From Bacillus sp. OxB-1 (lineage in GTDB: Bacteria; Bacillota; Bacilli; Bacillales_A; Planococcaceae), in assembly GCF_000829195.1 (NCBI RefSeq), contig NZ_AP013294.1, positions 1,623,001 to 1,687,000 on the forward strand: a DNA stretch of 64,000 nt. The letters are read 5' to 3'. A program made the translations under genes and the position numbers. Positions 16,929-26,518 of the stretch are shown here, in pieces (the first letter of the stretch is position 1; each line of letters starts with the position of its first letter). The notes under the pieces were generated by a model that was not told where the DNA came from, made no database searches, and saw only the letters and a program-made list of their open reading frames with translations.

Positions 16929-18308
16929 ATGAAACGAAGCTTGCCGATATGGCTTGGTCTCTTATCCATATTCTTCATCCTGTTCCCATATGCCTCGACG
17001 GCGTCCGCGGAACCGGTACAGGAAATCCGGGAATTGATCCGCGATTATTATGTGGATGAAGTGCCAGCCTCCGTATTGGAGAAGAGGACGGCGAAAGACA
17101 TTGTTCAGCAGTTGGATTTATACTCGGAATATATGAGTGCGAAAGAGTACAAAGCATTCATCGACGAGATTGAAAGTCGTTTTGTCGGCATCGGAGTTGT
17201 ATTGGAGTCGGATAGCAAAGGGGTCCGGGTCGTTTCCGTCATTTCGGGCGGACCTGCGGAGAGGGCAGGCATCCGGCCGGGGGATATCATCACCCATGTG
17301 AACGGACGAAGCATCGCAGGGAAATCGGTGGGGGATGCCGTTTCCATCATCGGTGGGGCCGAGAAGACGAAGGTGGGCATCACGTTGGAAAGAGAAGCAA
17401 AACCGCTGACGTTCGAATTATTACGTGAGGCCATCGACTTGCCGAATGTGGAATATGAAATGCTGGGCGGTGACATCGGTTATGTTCGGCTCAACAGTTT
17501 TGCGACGGAATCCGCAAAGGGGATCAACCGGGCGATCCGGGCGCTGCCGGATGCAAAGGGATGGATCCTCGACTTGCGGGATAACGGTGGTGGATACATT
17601 TCATCTGCTCAAGAAGTGACAGGCTTTTTCCCGAAAGCGGGCCGAGCATTTCAATTGAAGGAGCGGAACTCGGAGCCGGAAATTCTCGAAGTGATCCGGC
17701 AACCGAGACAGTTCGCCGGAACCGTTCATCTACTGATCAATCCTTATAGTGCCAGTGCATCTGAAATGGTGGCCGCAGCAGTGAAGGAACAGCAAGCGGC
17801 GGCATTGTACGGCCAGACGAGTTACGGAAAAGGGACGATGCAATCCTTATTTGAATTCCAAGATGGCAGCGCGTTGAAGCTGACCACCGCCCGGTTTTTC
17901 TCGCCAAACGGCCGGGAGATCGACCACGTCGGCGTGAAACCGCATATCGTAACTGCCAGTGGGGCAGAATTGCAAACTTCACACCGAGACCAGCTGCTCT
18001 CGAAAATGAAAGGCTACCAGTCACACGGTCAATTAAAAAAGGTCCCGACGAATAAAACATTCACCGTGGAAATGACAAAAAGCATGGACTGGGAAGCATT
18101 CCCGACGGACGGGATCCAATTGATCGAGCTTGGGGGGAAGGAGAAGCCGGTCGCGTATCAAGTCATCAACGACAAGACGTTGACGGTGAAACCGAAAGCA
18201 CCGCTCCAATCCGGCAAATCCTATCTACTTATCATTCACCCAGTTGGAAAAGACCTGCAAAACCGGCAAATGAAAAAGGGGATCTATGTAGATGTGACAG
18301 TGAAATAG
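16929..18308 (+). CDS. Secreted S41 carboxy-terminal processing protease (CtpA-like)
   Basis: This 459-residue protein has a signal peptide ending at ASAE. An N-terminal helical region, a PDZ domain (about residues 80-160; GGPAERAGIRPGDIITHVNG) and an S41 catalytic core follow. The nucleophile Ser is expected in INPYSASASEMV and the Lys in YGKGTMQ. The final 90 residues look like an Ig-like module. Such enzymes process exported or cell-wall proteins from their C-termini. ATG follows a GAAGGAAGG site. No operon partner is seen; a terminator follows. Confidence 0.92.
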   Translation: MKRSLPIWLGLLSIFFILFPYASTASAEPVQEIRELIRDYYVDEVPASVLEKRTAKDIVQQLDLYSEYMSAKEYKAFIDEIESRFVGIGVVLESDSKGVRVVSVISGGPAERAGIRPGDIITHVNGRSIAGKSVGDAVSIIGGAEKTKVGITLEREAKPLTFELLREAIDLPNVEYEMLGGDIGYVRLNSFATESAKGINRAIRALPDAKGWILDLRDNGGGYISSAQEVTGFFPKAGRAFQLKERNSEPEILEVIRQPRQFAGTVHLLINPYSASASEMVAAAVKEQQAAALYGQTSYGKGTMQSLFEFQDGSALKLTTARFFSPNGREIDHVGVKPHIVTASGAELQTSHRDQLLSKMKGYQSHGQLKKVPTNKTFTVEMTKSMDWEAFPTDGIQLIELGGKEKPVAYQVINDKTLTVKPKAPLQSGKSYLLIIHPVGKDLQNRQMKKGIYVDVTVK

Positions 18309-18326
18309 AGAAAATCGTAGGAAAGA

Positions 18327-18358
18327 GCGGGCACTTATTATAGGTGCCCGCTGTTTTC
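18327..18358 (+). terminator. Terminator after the S41 protease gene
   Basis: GCGGGCAC and GTGCCCGC form a stem followed by TGTTTTC. Confidence 0.85.
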
Positions 18359-18657
18359 AAGTGGTTTGGTTTCACAACAACCTAACCAGCCTATTTCTAG
18401 CAGTGAAAAAAGTAGTGAAACGCATATCTTTTCATTGGAATGTCACATTGTTGTGGATAGCATTCTAGCACTCTATCAAGTATTATTGAACTATAATATC
18501 GGATAGGGCGGATTTCTGATTATCTACCTTTTCACGCAAACTCAGCCTAAAGACTGATTAAAGATTTTGGAAAGGATTACATAATGTAATGTATCAGAAT
18601 AATCTGGGCCTGGTAATTAGCAAAATAGATAAGGGTATGGAAGGGGAAATAAGTAAA
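18359..18657. other. Gene-free stretch with a palindrome before the TolC-like gene
   Basis: It holds no gene. A TATAAT-like -10 lies at 18492-18497 with no convincing -35. A perfect 15-bp palindrome, ATTACATAATGTAAT, lies at 18576-18590, 67 bp before the start codon. It could be an operator. Confidence 0.4.
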
Positions 18658-20046
18658 ATGAAAAAACCAATAGCCGTTATAGCGAGTGTCGGGATTCTGT
18701 TTAGTGGGTTATCTTTCGCGTCACCACCGGTAGTAAACGGAGCGGAAATGGAATATCCTGTGGACGAGCAAGGTGTCCGGAAAGAAGGCGTTTTGACGCT
18801 TACATTGGACGACGTGATGGAGCGGGCTTTGGCAAACGACCGTACGATTATCATTCTGGGCTATCAATTCGAAGTGCTGAAGGCGCAAAAGGAAATGACT
18901 TATGACACCATTGATGAATTGGAAGAACAAAAGGAAAAAGCCGAAAGCAATTTGGATTCATTTCCGACCAATGAGGATGTTATTCGACATGGAATTCTCC
19001 TGCAATACCAAGAGCAGCTCGATGGTCTAACTTACGAAGAGCTATTGCCGGATGATCCGCTAAAGCTGGAAATCGACAGCGCAACCCAAAGTATAAAATA
19101 TGAAAACATCAATAAAAACAATGCCTTGGAAGAGCAAATCAAGCAAGCTACAGATAAAATCGAAGACAGCATCGAGGACTTGAAAACCGGGTTGAAGCAG
19201 AATGATATTAGCAATAAAAAACTTCAATTACAAGTGGAAGAAACGAAGGAAGGCATTCGGTACATGATAAAAGGTCGTTACATCGACCTGTTGGCGAGAA
19301 AAGAAGGAATGGATTTTCAGGATAAGTATATCGATAAGATAAAGAAGGATATTTATAAGGCGGAACAAGAAAGCGATATTGGGGTTGCTTCTCATCAGAG
19401 TGTAAAACTGTTGAAGCGGGACTTGAAATCGCAAGAAATGGAACTGACGAAGACTAGAAAAGTGTATGAACAGGATTTAGCGAAATTCTTGCATGACCTA
19501 GGCTATGCCCAAACACTAAATGTTGAATTCACGACTCCTGAATGGGAACTGGAAAAAATCAGTGCAGACCAAGCAGAGGAAATCAAAAAAAGCTTCTTGG
19601 CAAAATCATATGAGCTTCAGAAGATTGCACAAGATATCGAGAAATTGGAATACGACAAAGAAAAGCTTGCTGAAAAAGATAAAGACAAAGACGAAAATGC
19701 CAATGTTAAATATTTAGAGAGAATGAACGAGCAAGAACTGAACATGAAGCTGGAGGAAAAAAAGAAATTCGAAGAAGAGACTACCAAATACCTTTCGACC
19801 TTGTTTGCACAAATGGATGATGCGTTTGAGCTGATCAAAGAAAAGGATTGGAAAAAAGAAAATGTGAAAGAAGATGAAGAAAAGTTAGCCGTTCAATATA
19901 AATTAGGGCTCATCTCAAAACATGACTATGAGAGTTCAAAATTAGCATATGAGCAGGCTGAATTTGACGAGTACATGGCAAAAATAGCGCTTTATTTAAA
20001 ACTTGAGGAAATTAGCATTGTGGAGAAGGGATTGCGTTTGAACTAA
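18658..20046 (+). CDS. Secreted TolC-like coiled-coil protein
   Basis: This 462-residue protein has a signal peptide (residues 1-28). A TolC/outer-membrane-efflux-like motif follows (LTLTLDDVMERALANDRTIII), and then almost continuous Lys/Glu-rich helices with the repeat architecture of TolC-family proteins; the C-terminal half repeats the theme (EEKLAVQYKLGLISKHDYES). It has no outer-membrane beta segments. A monoderm has no outer membrane, so its role must differ; a wall- or surface-layer-associated stalk is one possibility. The start at ATG 18658 follows GGAAGGGG. It stands alone between a possible operator and a strong terminator. The function is unknown. Confidence 0.75.
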   Translation: MKKPIAVIASVGILFSGLSFASPPVVNGAEMEYPVDEQGVRKEGVLTLTLDDVMERALANDRTIIILGYQFEVLKAQKEMTYDTIDELEEQKEKAESNLDSFPTNEDVIRHGILLQYQEQLDGLTYEELLPDDPLKLEIDSATQSIKYENINKNNALEEQIKQATDKIEDSIEDLKTGLKQNDISNKKLQLQVEETKEGIRYMIKGRYIDLLARKEGMDFQDKYIDKIKKDIYKAEQESDIGVASHQSVKLLKRDLKSQEMELTKTRKVYEQDLAKFLHDLGYAQTLNVEFTTPEWELEKISADQAEEIKKSFLAKSYELQKIAQDIEKLEYDKEKLAEKDKDKDENANVKYLERMNEQELNMKLEEKKKFEEETTKYLSTLFAQMDDAFELIKEKDWKKENVKEDEEKLAVQYKLGLISKHDYESSKLAYEQAEFDEYMAKIALYLKLEEISIVEKGLRLN

Positions 20047-20069
20047 TAGAGGGAGCAATATTGCTTGTA

Positions 20070-20106
20070 GGGAAGAAAAGACGATTCGTCTTTTCTTCCC
20101 TTTTTT
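20070..20106 (+). terminator. Terminator after the TolC-like gene
   Basis: GGGAAGAAAAGACGA and TCGTCTTTTCTTCCC form a perfect stem followed by TTTTTT. Confidence 0.95.
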
Positions 20107-20156
20107 ACACGGCAGACATTCAGACTTGCCTATACTTCATAAAGTTTTCATCGAAC

Positions 20157-20480
20157 TTCTAAACGAATTGTCTTCGCTTTACAACAGTACATCTGAACCT
20201 CTAAAAGTAGTAGCAATACCTCGAAACGTTTTATTAAATGTTCTATCCTTTTTCCACTCCGCAATATTTTGACTCTACTTCACAACGATTCATCCAAACT
20301 TCTAAACGAATTGTCCCGACCTTGCAACGTTTCATACCGACTCCGAAACGTATTATCCACCTCACAACAATTCATACCAACTCCGAAACGAATTGCCCTC
20401 ACCTCACAACGTTTCGCTCCAAGTGCGAAACGCAATGTCGCCACCTCGAAACGATCGACCCAAACTTCGAAACGCTTTCC
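20157..20480 (-). repeat. Intergenic word array R4 (R1 words in reverse orientation)
   Basis: Units with AAACG or CAACG cores sit at 20164, 20185, 20206, 20227, then after a decayed part 20286, 20307, 20328, 20349, 20368, 20389, 20410, 20431, 20452 and 20473. All regular steps are 21 bp except one of 19. CTTCGAAACG and CCTCACAACG largely alternate. Their complements, CGTTTCGAAG and CGTTGTGAGG, are the R1 words, so the array lies in the opposite direction. It fills the gap between two convergent terminators. Confidence 0.9.
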
Positions 20481-20502
20481 CATGCCTATCCTGGCTCAGT
20501 CC

Positions 20503-20537
20503 AAAAAAGGTTCCAGCGCCCACGACGCTGGAACCTT
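20503..20537 (-). terminator. Terminator of the SLH-VWA gene
   Basis: On the minus strand, AGGTTCCAGCG and CGCTGGAACCT form a stem followed by TTTTTTGG. Confidence 0.92.
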
Positions 20538-20544
20538 TCTTCAT

Positions 20545-23013
20545 TTATTCAAAAGAAATTGGAACTCTCCGTGAACCGACCAGTTTGCCGTCCCGGTCGA
20601 ATGCGAGGAATTCGCCTTCGGTGTATAAATCAAAGTGGGTGATTTCCCGGACCGGCTTATCCAATCGGAATATGTCTTGTCCTCTGCCGTACATTTCATA
20701 ATCGACCGTGCCGTGGTTCGAGTGGAACCGCACGACCACTTTTGCGATTTCTCCGCAGCCTTCCCGGACTTCCGTAATCATCCGGACTTCCGACCCGGTT
20801 CTTGTGATGGAAGGAGAGAAGAACGTCAAGTCGGATGCTCCACACGTCGGCGGTGGAGTGCCGCATGTGATGGCGGCCAAAATGGCTTGATAAGCTGTCG
20901 TTATTTCACTGCTTTCATTGATATGGAAATAGTGTCCGTCTGTATCATTCGCCAACTTTTGTAATAATTTCTGATTGACGTTTTTTCCAAGACCAATTGT
21001 AAAAATCGTAATACCTTTCTTCTTTGCCTCTGCAATCTGATTCAATACTTTTTGTTCATTGGATTGTCCATCCGTAAGCAGGATGGCGTATTTACGCTTT
21101 CCATTGGTGGAGTCAAATTGTTGGAATGCTGTACTTAATCCGGTTGCAATGTTTGTACCGCCGGAATGCCCAACTTGACCGAATTTGCTTTTAACGGAAG
21201 GAACAGTTCCTGTCGCTAAATGGGTTCCAGAGTGATTGAATTTAACGCCAGTATTCCAAGGTGCCAGTACTGCTTCAATGAGTTCTTCAGATTTCGTTAT
21301 CCGGTGATCATTCGGATCATTTCGCTTCATGCTTCCAGAAGCATCTAAAATGAACGCGACTTCCACATCATCCGCTGAACAGCTCGCATTGTATCGCAGC
21401 GGCGGTTCATAAACTAATTCGAGGCTATGCTTTTTATTCAGCAGCGGCGCAATGTCACTTCTATAACGTGAATTGTCAGGAATAATTTCGGCTGTAATCA
21501 AATCACGCAAAATTTGCGTGGAATTTGATGGGGTCACAGTGAATCGTGCGACTCCGTTCGAAAATCTCACTTCGCTAGGCAAACGGGCGCCTTCCATGGA
21601 TTGGAGTTTTAGAGATCCATGGAAGCCTCTGATAATTTCGTTGCCAGGAAGTGCAAGCGTTGCCTTTACATTGTAGTACGGCATTTCGGACGTTTTCACT
21701 TCTTCATATTCCATTCGCAGTTCCAGTTCCGGGACATAATTCAGTTCAACAGATACCGGTTTCGAGTAACATGTCATATTGGTTTGATTTGAATTTGTAA
21801 TATGGAATGAAATTGTGTCAGTCTGCGCTGTCTTCACAGCTGGTGCAGTTACTTCCACAGTCACTTCCGGTCCGTCCGAGGAAGTCGCCGTGCTAGTGCG
21901 ATAAACAGTACTAATTTTGTCCAATTTAGCGCGGATTGCGGCCACTTCCGCGTCGGCAGCTTGTGCAATTCGAATCGCATCGTTGACATCGTAGGCGGAG
22001 GTAGTAGTCGACAGTTTTGCTCTCTCTACATCCTCCCACGCTTTCGATGCTCTAGCTTGGGCGTTGATCAGTGCATGTTCATCCGCACTGTTGTAAACGG
22101 ATGTATACCATCTATTACCAAAGTTTCCGTCGTCCAGCTTCGCTCCAAGTTCCGATGTCACTTTGAACGACAACGAATCCTCATGAGCAATCGGACTTCC
22201 GTTGCAATCCAACAGCGATATGGTGACGAATGTGGAATCGACTCCATTGGCGACCAATGTTTTCTTCTCGATGTCCACTTCGACGTTCTGTCCGTTCGCC
22301 GGCCCGTTTGGCAGAACGGCACTCGGCTTGCCTGGTTTCGGCTGGAAGACGACAGTGCCATCTTCCTTGAAGTTCGGCGGTGTCGGATTCTTGCTGTTGT
22401 CACTGCCGGTTGCGCGTTTGGAGAGACCGGTTATTTCACAGGGGCCTTGCTTGGATAGACGATGCAGCAGGACGATCGCTTCCGCGCGTGTCAAGTTGAG
22501 CTTCGGACCGAAGTCCTGGTAATCATTTTTGCCTGTCGCTCCATTAGCTAAGTCGTTCTTATACAAAAACTGCACCGCTTCAGCTTCGCTTAGATCAAAT
22601 CCTCGGTAAGCGGCGATGGTGCGCGCGGCTTGCCCTTTTTTGACAGGCAAGTCACGTAAAGATGTGTTGTAATACCCGTTCAGCGGGAGTTGGCGTTGTT
22701 GTAAATAACGGTAATTGCCGGACGCCTTATGCTCACCGGGATTCGCCGCGATTGAGTTCGGCGAAGTACAATCAAACCCGACAAGCAAGCCGGCCCATTG
22801 CGCTTCAGTGATCGAGCGCTCAGGTGCAAATGTGCCATCGGGATATCCACTGACGAGCCCTTCCCCGACTGCCCATTCAATGGAAGGGGACGCCCAATGT
22901 CCGGCTTTGACATCATTGAACAGTGGGGCTGCACCCGGTGTCAGTGGAACCATCGACAAGAGCAATAGGGACATTAACAAAATGGAACCAAACTTCTTCA
23001 ATTTACGGGACAT
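20545..23013 (-). CDS. SLH-anchored surface protein with a von Willebrand A domain
   Basis: This 822-residue exported protein has a signal peptide (about 28 residues) and three SLH repeats in the first 190 residues (HWASPSIEWAVGEGLVSGYP, NLTRAEAIVLLHRLSK), which bind pyruvylated wall polymers. An invasin/Ig-like region follows (KTLVANGVDSTFVTISLLD), then a central part of unknown fold. A VWA domain has a complete MIDAS start (AFILDASGSMKRND) plus GGTNIATGL and ILLTDGQSNEQ. A beta-rich C-terminal domain ends it. It probably mediates metal-dependent adhesion at the cell surface. ATG follows GGAAAGGATG. The next SLH gene starts 17 bp upstream, so the two likely share a transcript. Confidence 0.92.
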   Translation of the reverse strand: MSRKLKKFGSILLMSLLLLSMVPLTPGAAPLFNDVKAGHWASPSIEWAVGEGLVSGYPDGTFAPERSITEAQWAGLLVGFDCTSPNSIAANPGEHKASGNYRYLQQRQLPLNGYYNTSLRDLPVKKGQAARTIAAYRGFDLSEAEAVQFLYKNDLANGATGKNDYQDFGPKLNLTRAEAIVLLHRLSKQGPCEITGLSKRATGSDNSKNPTPPNFKEDGTVVFQPKPGKPSAVLPNGPANGQNVEVDIEKKTLVANGVDSTFVTISLLDCNGSPIAHEDSLSFKVTSELGAKLDDGNFGNRWYTSVYNSADEHALINAQARASKAWEDVERAKLSTTTSAYDVNDAIRIAQAADAEVAAIRAKLDKISTVYRTSTATSSDGPEVTVEVTAPAVKTAQTDTISFHITNSNQTNMTCYSKPVSVELNYVPELELRMEYEEVKTSEMPYYNVKATLALPGNEIIRGFHGSLKLQSMEGARLPSEVRFSNGVARFTVTPSNSTQILRDLITAEIIPDNSRYRSDIAPLLNKKHSLELVYEPPLRYNASCSADDVEVAFILDASGSMKRNDPNDHRITKSEELIEAVLAPWNTGVKFNHSGTHLATGTVPSVKSKFGQVGHSGGTNIATGLSTAFQQFDSTNGKRKYAILLTDGQSNEQKVLNQIAEAKKKGITIFTIGLGKNVNQKLLQKLANDTDGHYFHINESSEITTAYQAILAAITCGTPPPTCGASDLTFFSPSITRTGSEVRMITEVREGCGEIAKVVVRFHSNHGTVDYEMYGRGQDIFRLDKPVREITHFDLYTEGEFLAFDRDGKLVGSRRVPISFE

Positions 23014-23030
23014 TTGAAAACATCCTTTCC

Positions 23031-24467
23031 TCAGTCAAAAAACAGCATGTCATCCCGGTAGTTTTGCTTCAAGTCATTCTCCAGGAAATCCAAGAAGCGT
23101 ACCGTAACAGCCGCCGCTTGGGCACGGGTCAACGGTTCATTCGGGTTGAAGCGATTGAATTGATTCCCCGAAACGAGGCCGAGTTCCGTTGCGACATAAA
23201 CGCTGTCTCTTGCCCAGTTCGGAATTTTATGGTTATCGACGTAATTGGTACGGTAGCCGGGACTTGGTGCACGGCCTTCCATGCCGAGTGCCCGGACTAG
23301 AATTGCCACTGCCTGAACGCGGGTGATCGGCCCGTCCGGATTGAATCGATCCGGTGTGACGCCTGTGATGATCCCTTTTTCGACGGCGCTCTCAATATAG
23401 CCGTAGTCCGGATCTTTGACATCCAAGTCGTTGAAAATCGCTTTTTTCACAGTCCTCTTCTTGCTTTTTGGATCTTCCAGCACCCGGATATCCACAGCCT
23501 TCAGAACGCCGACTGTATATTGATAGCGTTTCATCGGTGTATTGGGTGAGAAGAATTGGGTGGATTCATCGAACACACCAAGGGAATAGAGTTTTTCGAT
23601 ATTATCTTTCGCCCAATGTTTCGACAGGTCGCGGAATTTCGGAACAATGAGCCGTTCAATCTTCGGAACCAACTCCTTGTTCAAATGAACAACCCCTTTT
23701 CCCGCACCGAACGGAATATCATAGGAATATTCACTGAGCATATTGGATTTGCTGATGACTGCATGTCCACCCGTGAAACTAGAGAGGGAAGGATCGTGCG
23801 GCTCGTATTGCAGCACTTTGGATTTGCTGTCGGACACTTTGCTCGTTACAAACGCTTGACCACGATTCGTTTCAATCTGGAAATCCATGAGCTGGGTTTC
23901 GGTAGCACCCCAGAAGTTTTCATAGCCCATATTGCGTCCGCTCATGTGAACCTTTATCGTATGTTCTTTCTTATCGGCGTCGACATGCTTATAGATTTTT
24001 CGGCCGACGACATTTCCCGAATAATAGTCGGAAGCGGGACGGTTATCGCTGACCAGCCCTTGAGAGAGTTGGAAGTCGGCCAGTGTATAACTTTCCTTGC
24101 CAATCGTCACTTTTTCAGAATAGCTTTTGACCGCAGTTTGAGCTGTCGTTTGCCCTTTGTCTTCCCGTTCATCCACTTCCGCCTCGTACACGACGCTTCG
24201 TGTCAGCTTATAGCCTTCGGGGCTAGTCAACGTAAAACGGTATGTATTCGTCAACTTGTTTTTGTTCAGTTTTTCCGAAACCGTCGCTTTTCCTGAGAAC
24301 TTAATTGGATAGCCTGTTAGGAAAAACACTTCTTCATACATGTATTCATTCTTCACTCCACCGTTATAATCCAACGGCTTCGCTTCCGCTTGCGGTGCAA
24401 GGAGGAAGAGGGACAAGAGAACTAAGAGGCTGAAAACTGCGTTGCGTCTTTGCGATAATAAAGTCAT
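23031..24467 (-). CDS. Secreted SLH-domain protein, function unknown
   Basis: This 478-residue protein has a signal peptide ending at AEAK. A beta-rich region of about 260 residues without recognisable family follows, then three C-terminal SLH repeats (FRDLSKHWAKDNIEKLYSLG, FNDLDVKDPDYGYIESAVEK, IPNWARDSVYVATELGLVSG). SLH repeats at the C-terminus, rather than the N-terminus as in its neighbour, imply the opposite orientation of the anchored domain. It lies 17 bp before the SLH-VWA gene and is probably co-transcribed with it. Confidence 0.88.
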   Translation of the reverse strand: MTLLSQRRNAVFSLLVLLSLFLLAPQAEAKPLDYNGGVKNEYMYEEVFFLTGYPIKFSGKATVSEKLNKNKLTNTYRFTLTSPEGYKLTRSVVYEAEVDEREDKGQTTAQTAVKSYSEKVTIGKESYTLADFQLSQGLVSDNRPASDYYSGNVVGRKIYKHVDADKKEHTIKVHMSGRNMGYENFWGATETQLMDFQIETNRGQAFVTSKVSDSKSKVLQYEPHDPSLSSFTGGHAVISKSNMLSEYSYDIPFGAGKGVVHLNKELVPKIERLIVPKFRDLSKHWAKDNIEKLYSLGVFDESTQFFSPNTPMKRYQYTVGVLKAVDIRVLEDPKSKKRTVKKAIFNDLDVKDPDYGYIESAVEKGIITGVTPDRFNPDGPITRVQAVAILVRALGMEGRAPSPGYRTNYVDNHKIPNWARDSVYVATELGLVSGNQFNRFNPNEPLTRAQAAAVTVRFLDFLENDLKQNYRDDMLFFD

Positions 24468-24511
24468 AATGTTGAATTTTCACCTTTTCCTTTTGAGATT
24501 CGATTTGGATG

Positions 24512-24546
24512 AAAACGGGGTAGAGAGGACCGGGCCCTCTACCCCG
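24512..24546 (-). terminator. Terminator of the unknown secreted-protein gene
   Basis: On the minus strand, CGGGGTAGAG and CTCTACCCCG form a perfect 10-bp stem followed by TTTTC. It lies downstream of array R5, which would be part of the 3' untranslated RNA of the gene ending at 24730. Confidence 0.85.
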
Positions 24547-24561
24547 CAAGTGTGAATCCGT

Positions 24562-24715
24562 GCTCATAACTTGGAGCTCGCGCTCATACCTCGTGGATCT
24601 GTGCTTATAACACGAGCTGTGCGCTTATAACTTGAACTCTGCGCTCATAATATGTGGGCCCACGCTCATATCTCGTGGATCCGCGCTCATAACCCGCGGC
24701 TACTCGCCCATACCC
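24562..24715 (-). repeat. Intergenic word array R5 (GCTCATAAC, 20-21 bp pitch)
   Basis: Eight units of GCTCATAAC or close variants (GCTTATAAC, GCCCATACC) start at 24562, 24582, 24603, 24623, 24643, 24664, 24685 and 24706. The steps are 20 or 21 bp. Spacers such as TCGTGGATC recur. It uses a different word from R1 and R2 but the same pitch. Confidence 0.88.
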
Positions 24716-24729
24716 CTCCGCTTTCATCT

Positions 24730-26391
24730 TTAATTCACCAACAGAATTCGGCCTTTGACTCGGCTTTCATGAAGGACATAGATACGGTCGCCTTGTTTCA
24801 ATTGGGAAGCTGGAATCACTTTCCCATCGCGGATCAGGGTCGCTTGTTTGATGTTCATATTCGTGATGGCTGGCGCTTCTGTCCATGAGGAGCCCGCTTG
24901 GCTGACATTGCGGATCCTAATGTTTTTGAAGTCGGTAGTGTTGAAGCCATCGAATCGGCCGACTGAGACGAGTGAATCGATTCGTGGGCTCGTAATTCTT
25001 CTTTCTAGTAAATGCGCTGCTACAACATGTCCATCCGCCACGTAGAAATAACCATACCTGCCATTTACATAGGAAGTTGAGAAATCGACATGCGGGATGA
25101 CGGTCAACACTTCGTCCCTGAAATCTTCGACAGCGGATGTGTCATTACTATAAGATAACTGGATGGATGGAGCGTTTGTCCAAGCGTTGTCCGACAACTC
25201 TAACACGTCCGTCAAGGTTAGATCATACGGAGTCGCATAATGGATTTTTCCGAAATAGATCTGGTGACCGACAAGGCTTGGACTTTGGAACCCGTCATTC
25301 GTAATATGGACGACATTGGCATAGTCGTGTTTTGTCGATCCTTCCGTAACGACAAACGCCTTTCCGCTCGATTGCAGGCTGATTGGGTCGATCAATCGAC
25401 CGTTGCGGATCAAAATCGTGCCGTCGTGGAAAGGAATTTTCCCGACACGGTCGAACGAAATCCATCTGGCCGATGTATTGACAGCGGTCATGGATTCATA
25501 AAAAGTCCGTTCGTTTTTCTTTTTGATGATCATTTTCTCGATGACTTCTTTGCCGAATTGGCTTACCGTCGCAAAATAGACATCGTGATTGGCGTAGTGC
25601 CGAAGCTGATCTGGTTTGATCGGTTGATTGCCGACGTAGATCGGGATGGTCGGGGAATAGCTGTAGTAGCTATTGCTTCTATACGTATTCGGGTACCAAC
25701 CCCAATTTTTGAAAATCATTTCATCTCGGAGATAAATCCGTTTACTGATCGGATCAATCCGGGAAATCTTCCCTTTATAAAGCGATTCAACTTTGATCCC
25801 TTGGACGATGACATCGATCGATTCGATAGTATTCGTATCATATTCAGAGAAGATGAGTTTTACCCGATCCCCTTCATACAACACGCTAAGATCCATCAAA
25901 GTGGTTCCTTTGAACACTTCTGTCCGGCTGTTTATATAATAATTTTTCGCTTGGCCGTTATCCAAACGGATTGACAAGGATGCACCTCCAGGATCCAGTC
26001 GGGTCACAGTGCCGATGACAGTTTTATCGCGATGCTCGATTTGGGCGGGCGCGGTTCCCGTTTTCCCATGGAGCGTTTTGACGCGGCGCAAGTTCACTTC
26101 GGCCTCGACTTCCATCCCCAGTTTGAACGCTTCGATTTTCACGGGGACGGTGTCTACGTACAGATGAGCGTATTGATCGATATTCAATGTAGTCGTACGC
26201 CCATTGTCGTTTTTGATTGTGATGCCGGACAGCCTTTTTTCTGTCGTGTCCTTATCGATTTGCACTTCATCATAATTCACGTTGACGAAGGTGCCGCTAA
26301 TTGTGGAGCTCGCTTTGGCAGATTGGGGAAGCATGAAGCTCATGATGAAAATACTCATCAAAGCGAGCAGTATATGTATTCTACTAAACAA
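24730..26391 (-). CDS. Secreted beta-rich protein, function unknown
   Basis: This protein of about 554 residues has a signal peptide (ending near AKAS) and many short beta-strand segments. Repeated motifs of the type VIGTVTRLDPGG and KGKISRIDPISKRIYLRD look like small OB- or KOW-like beta barrels. A second copy of this style near the C-terminus reads IKQATLIRDGKVIPASQLKQ. No SLH or catalytic motif is seen. I prefer the TTG at 26391, six bases after GAGGTG; an upstream TTG at 26430 is possible. It lies among envelope genes, so a wall or surface location is likely. Confidence 0.75.
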   Translation of the reverse strand: MFSRIHILLALMSIFIMSFMLPQSAKASSTISGTFVNVNYDEVQIDKDTTEKRLSGITIKNDNGRTTTLNIDQYAHLYVDTVPVKIEAFKLGMEVEAEVNLRRVKTLHGKTGTAPAQIEHRDKTVIGTVTRLDPGGASLSIRLDNGQAKNYYINSRTEVFKGTTLMDLSVLYEGDRVKLIFSEYDTNTIESIDVIVQGIKVESLYKGKISRIDPISKRIYLRDEMIFKNWGWYPNTYRSNSYYSYSPTIPIYVGNQPIKPDQLRHYANHDVYFATVSQFGKEVIEKMIIKKKNERTFYESMTAVNTSARWISFDRVGKIPFHDGTILIRNGRLIDPISLQSSGKAFVVTEGSTKHDYANVVHITNDGFQSPSLVGHQIYFGKIHYATPYDLTLTDVLELSDNAWTNAPSIQLSYSNDTSAVEDFRDEVLTVIPHVDFSTSYVNGRYGYFYVADGHVVAAHLLERRITSPRIDSLVSVGRFDGFNTTDFKNIRIRNVSQAGSSWTEAPAITNMNIKQATLIRDGKVIPASQLKQGDRIYVLHESRVKGRILLVN

Positions 26392-26489
26392 CGACAACAC
26401 CTCAGTTTTTGGATTAGGTAATTTGGGCAATACCTTCTGATATATATATCGGCCAAAGCGGTCAGTTTGTTACCTCTTTTTGCTCAATG

Positions 26490-26514
26490 AAAAAACCCCC
26501 GCCAAATGCGAGAG
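26490..26514 (-). terminator. Terminator of the polysaccharide deacetylase gene
   Basis: On the minus strand, CTCTCGC and GCGGGGG pair with two G-T pairs and are followed by TTTTTT. Confidence 0.75.
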
Positions 26515-26518
26515 TTTT

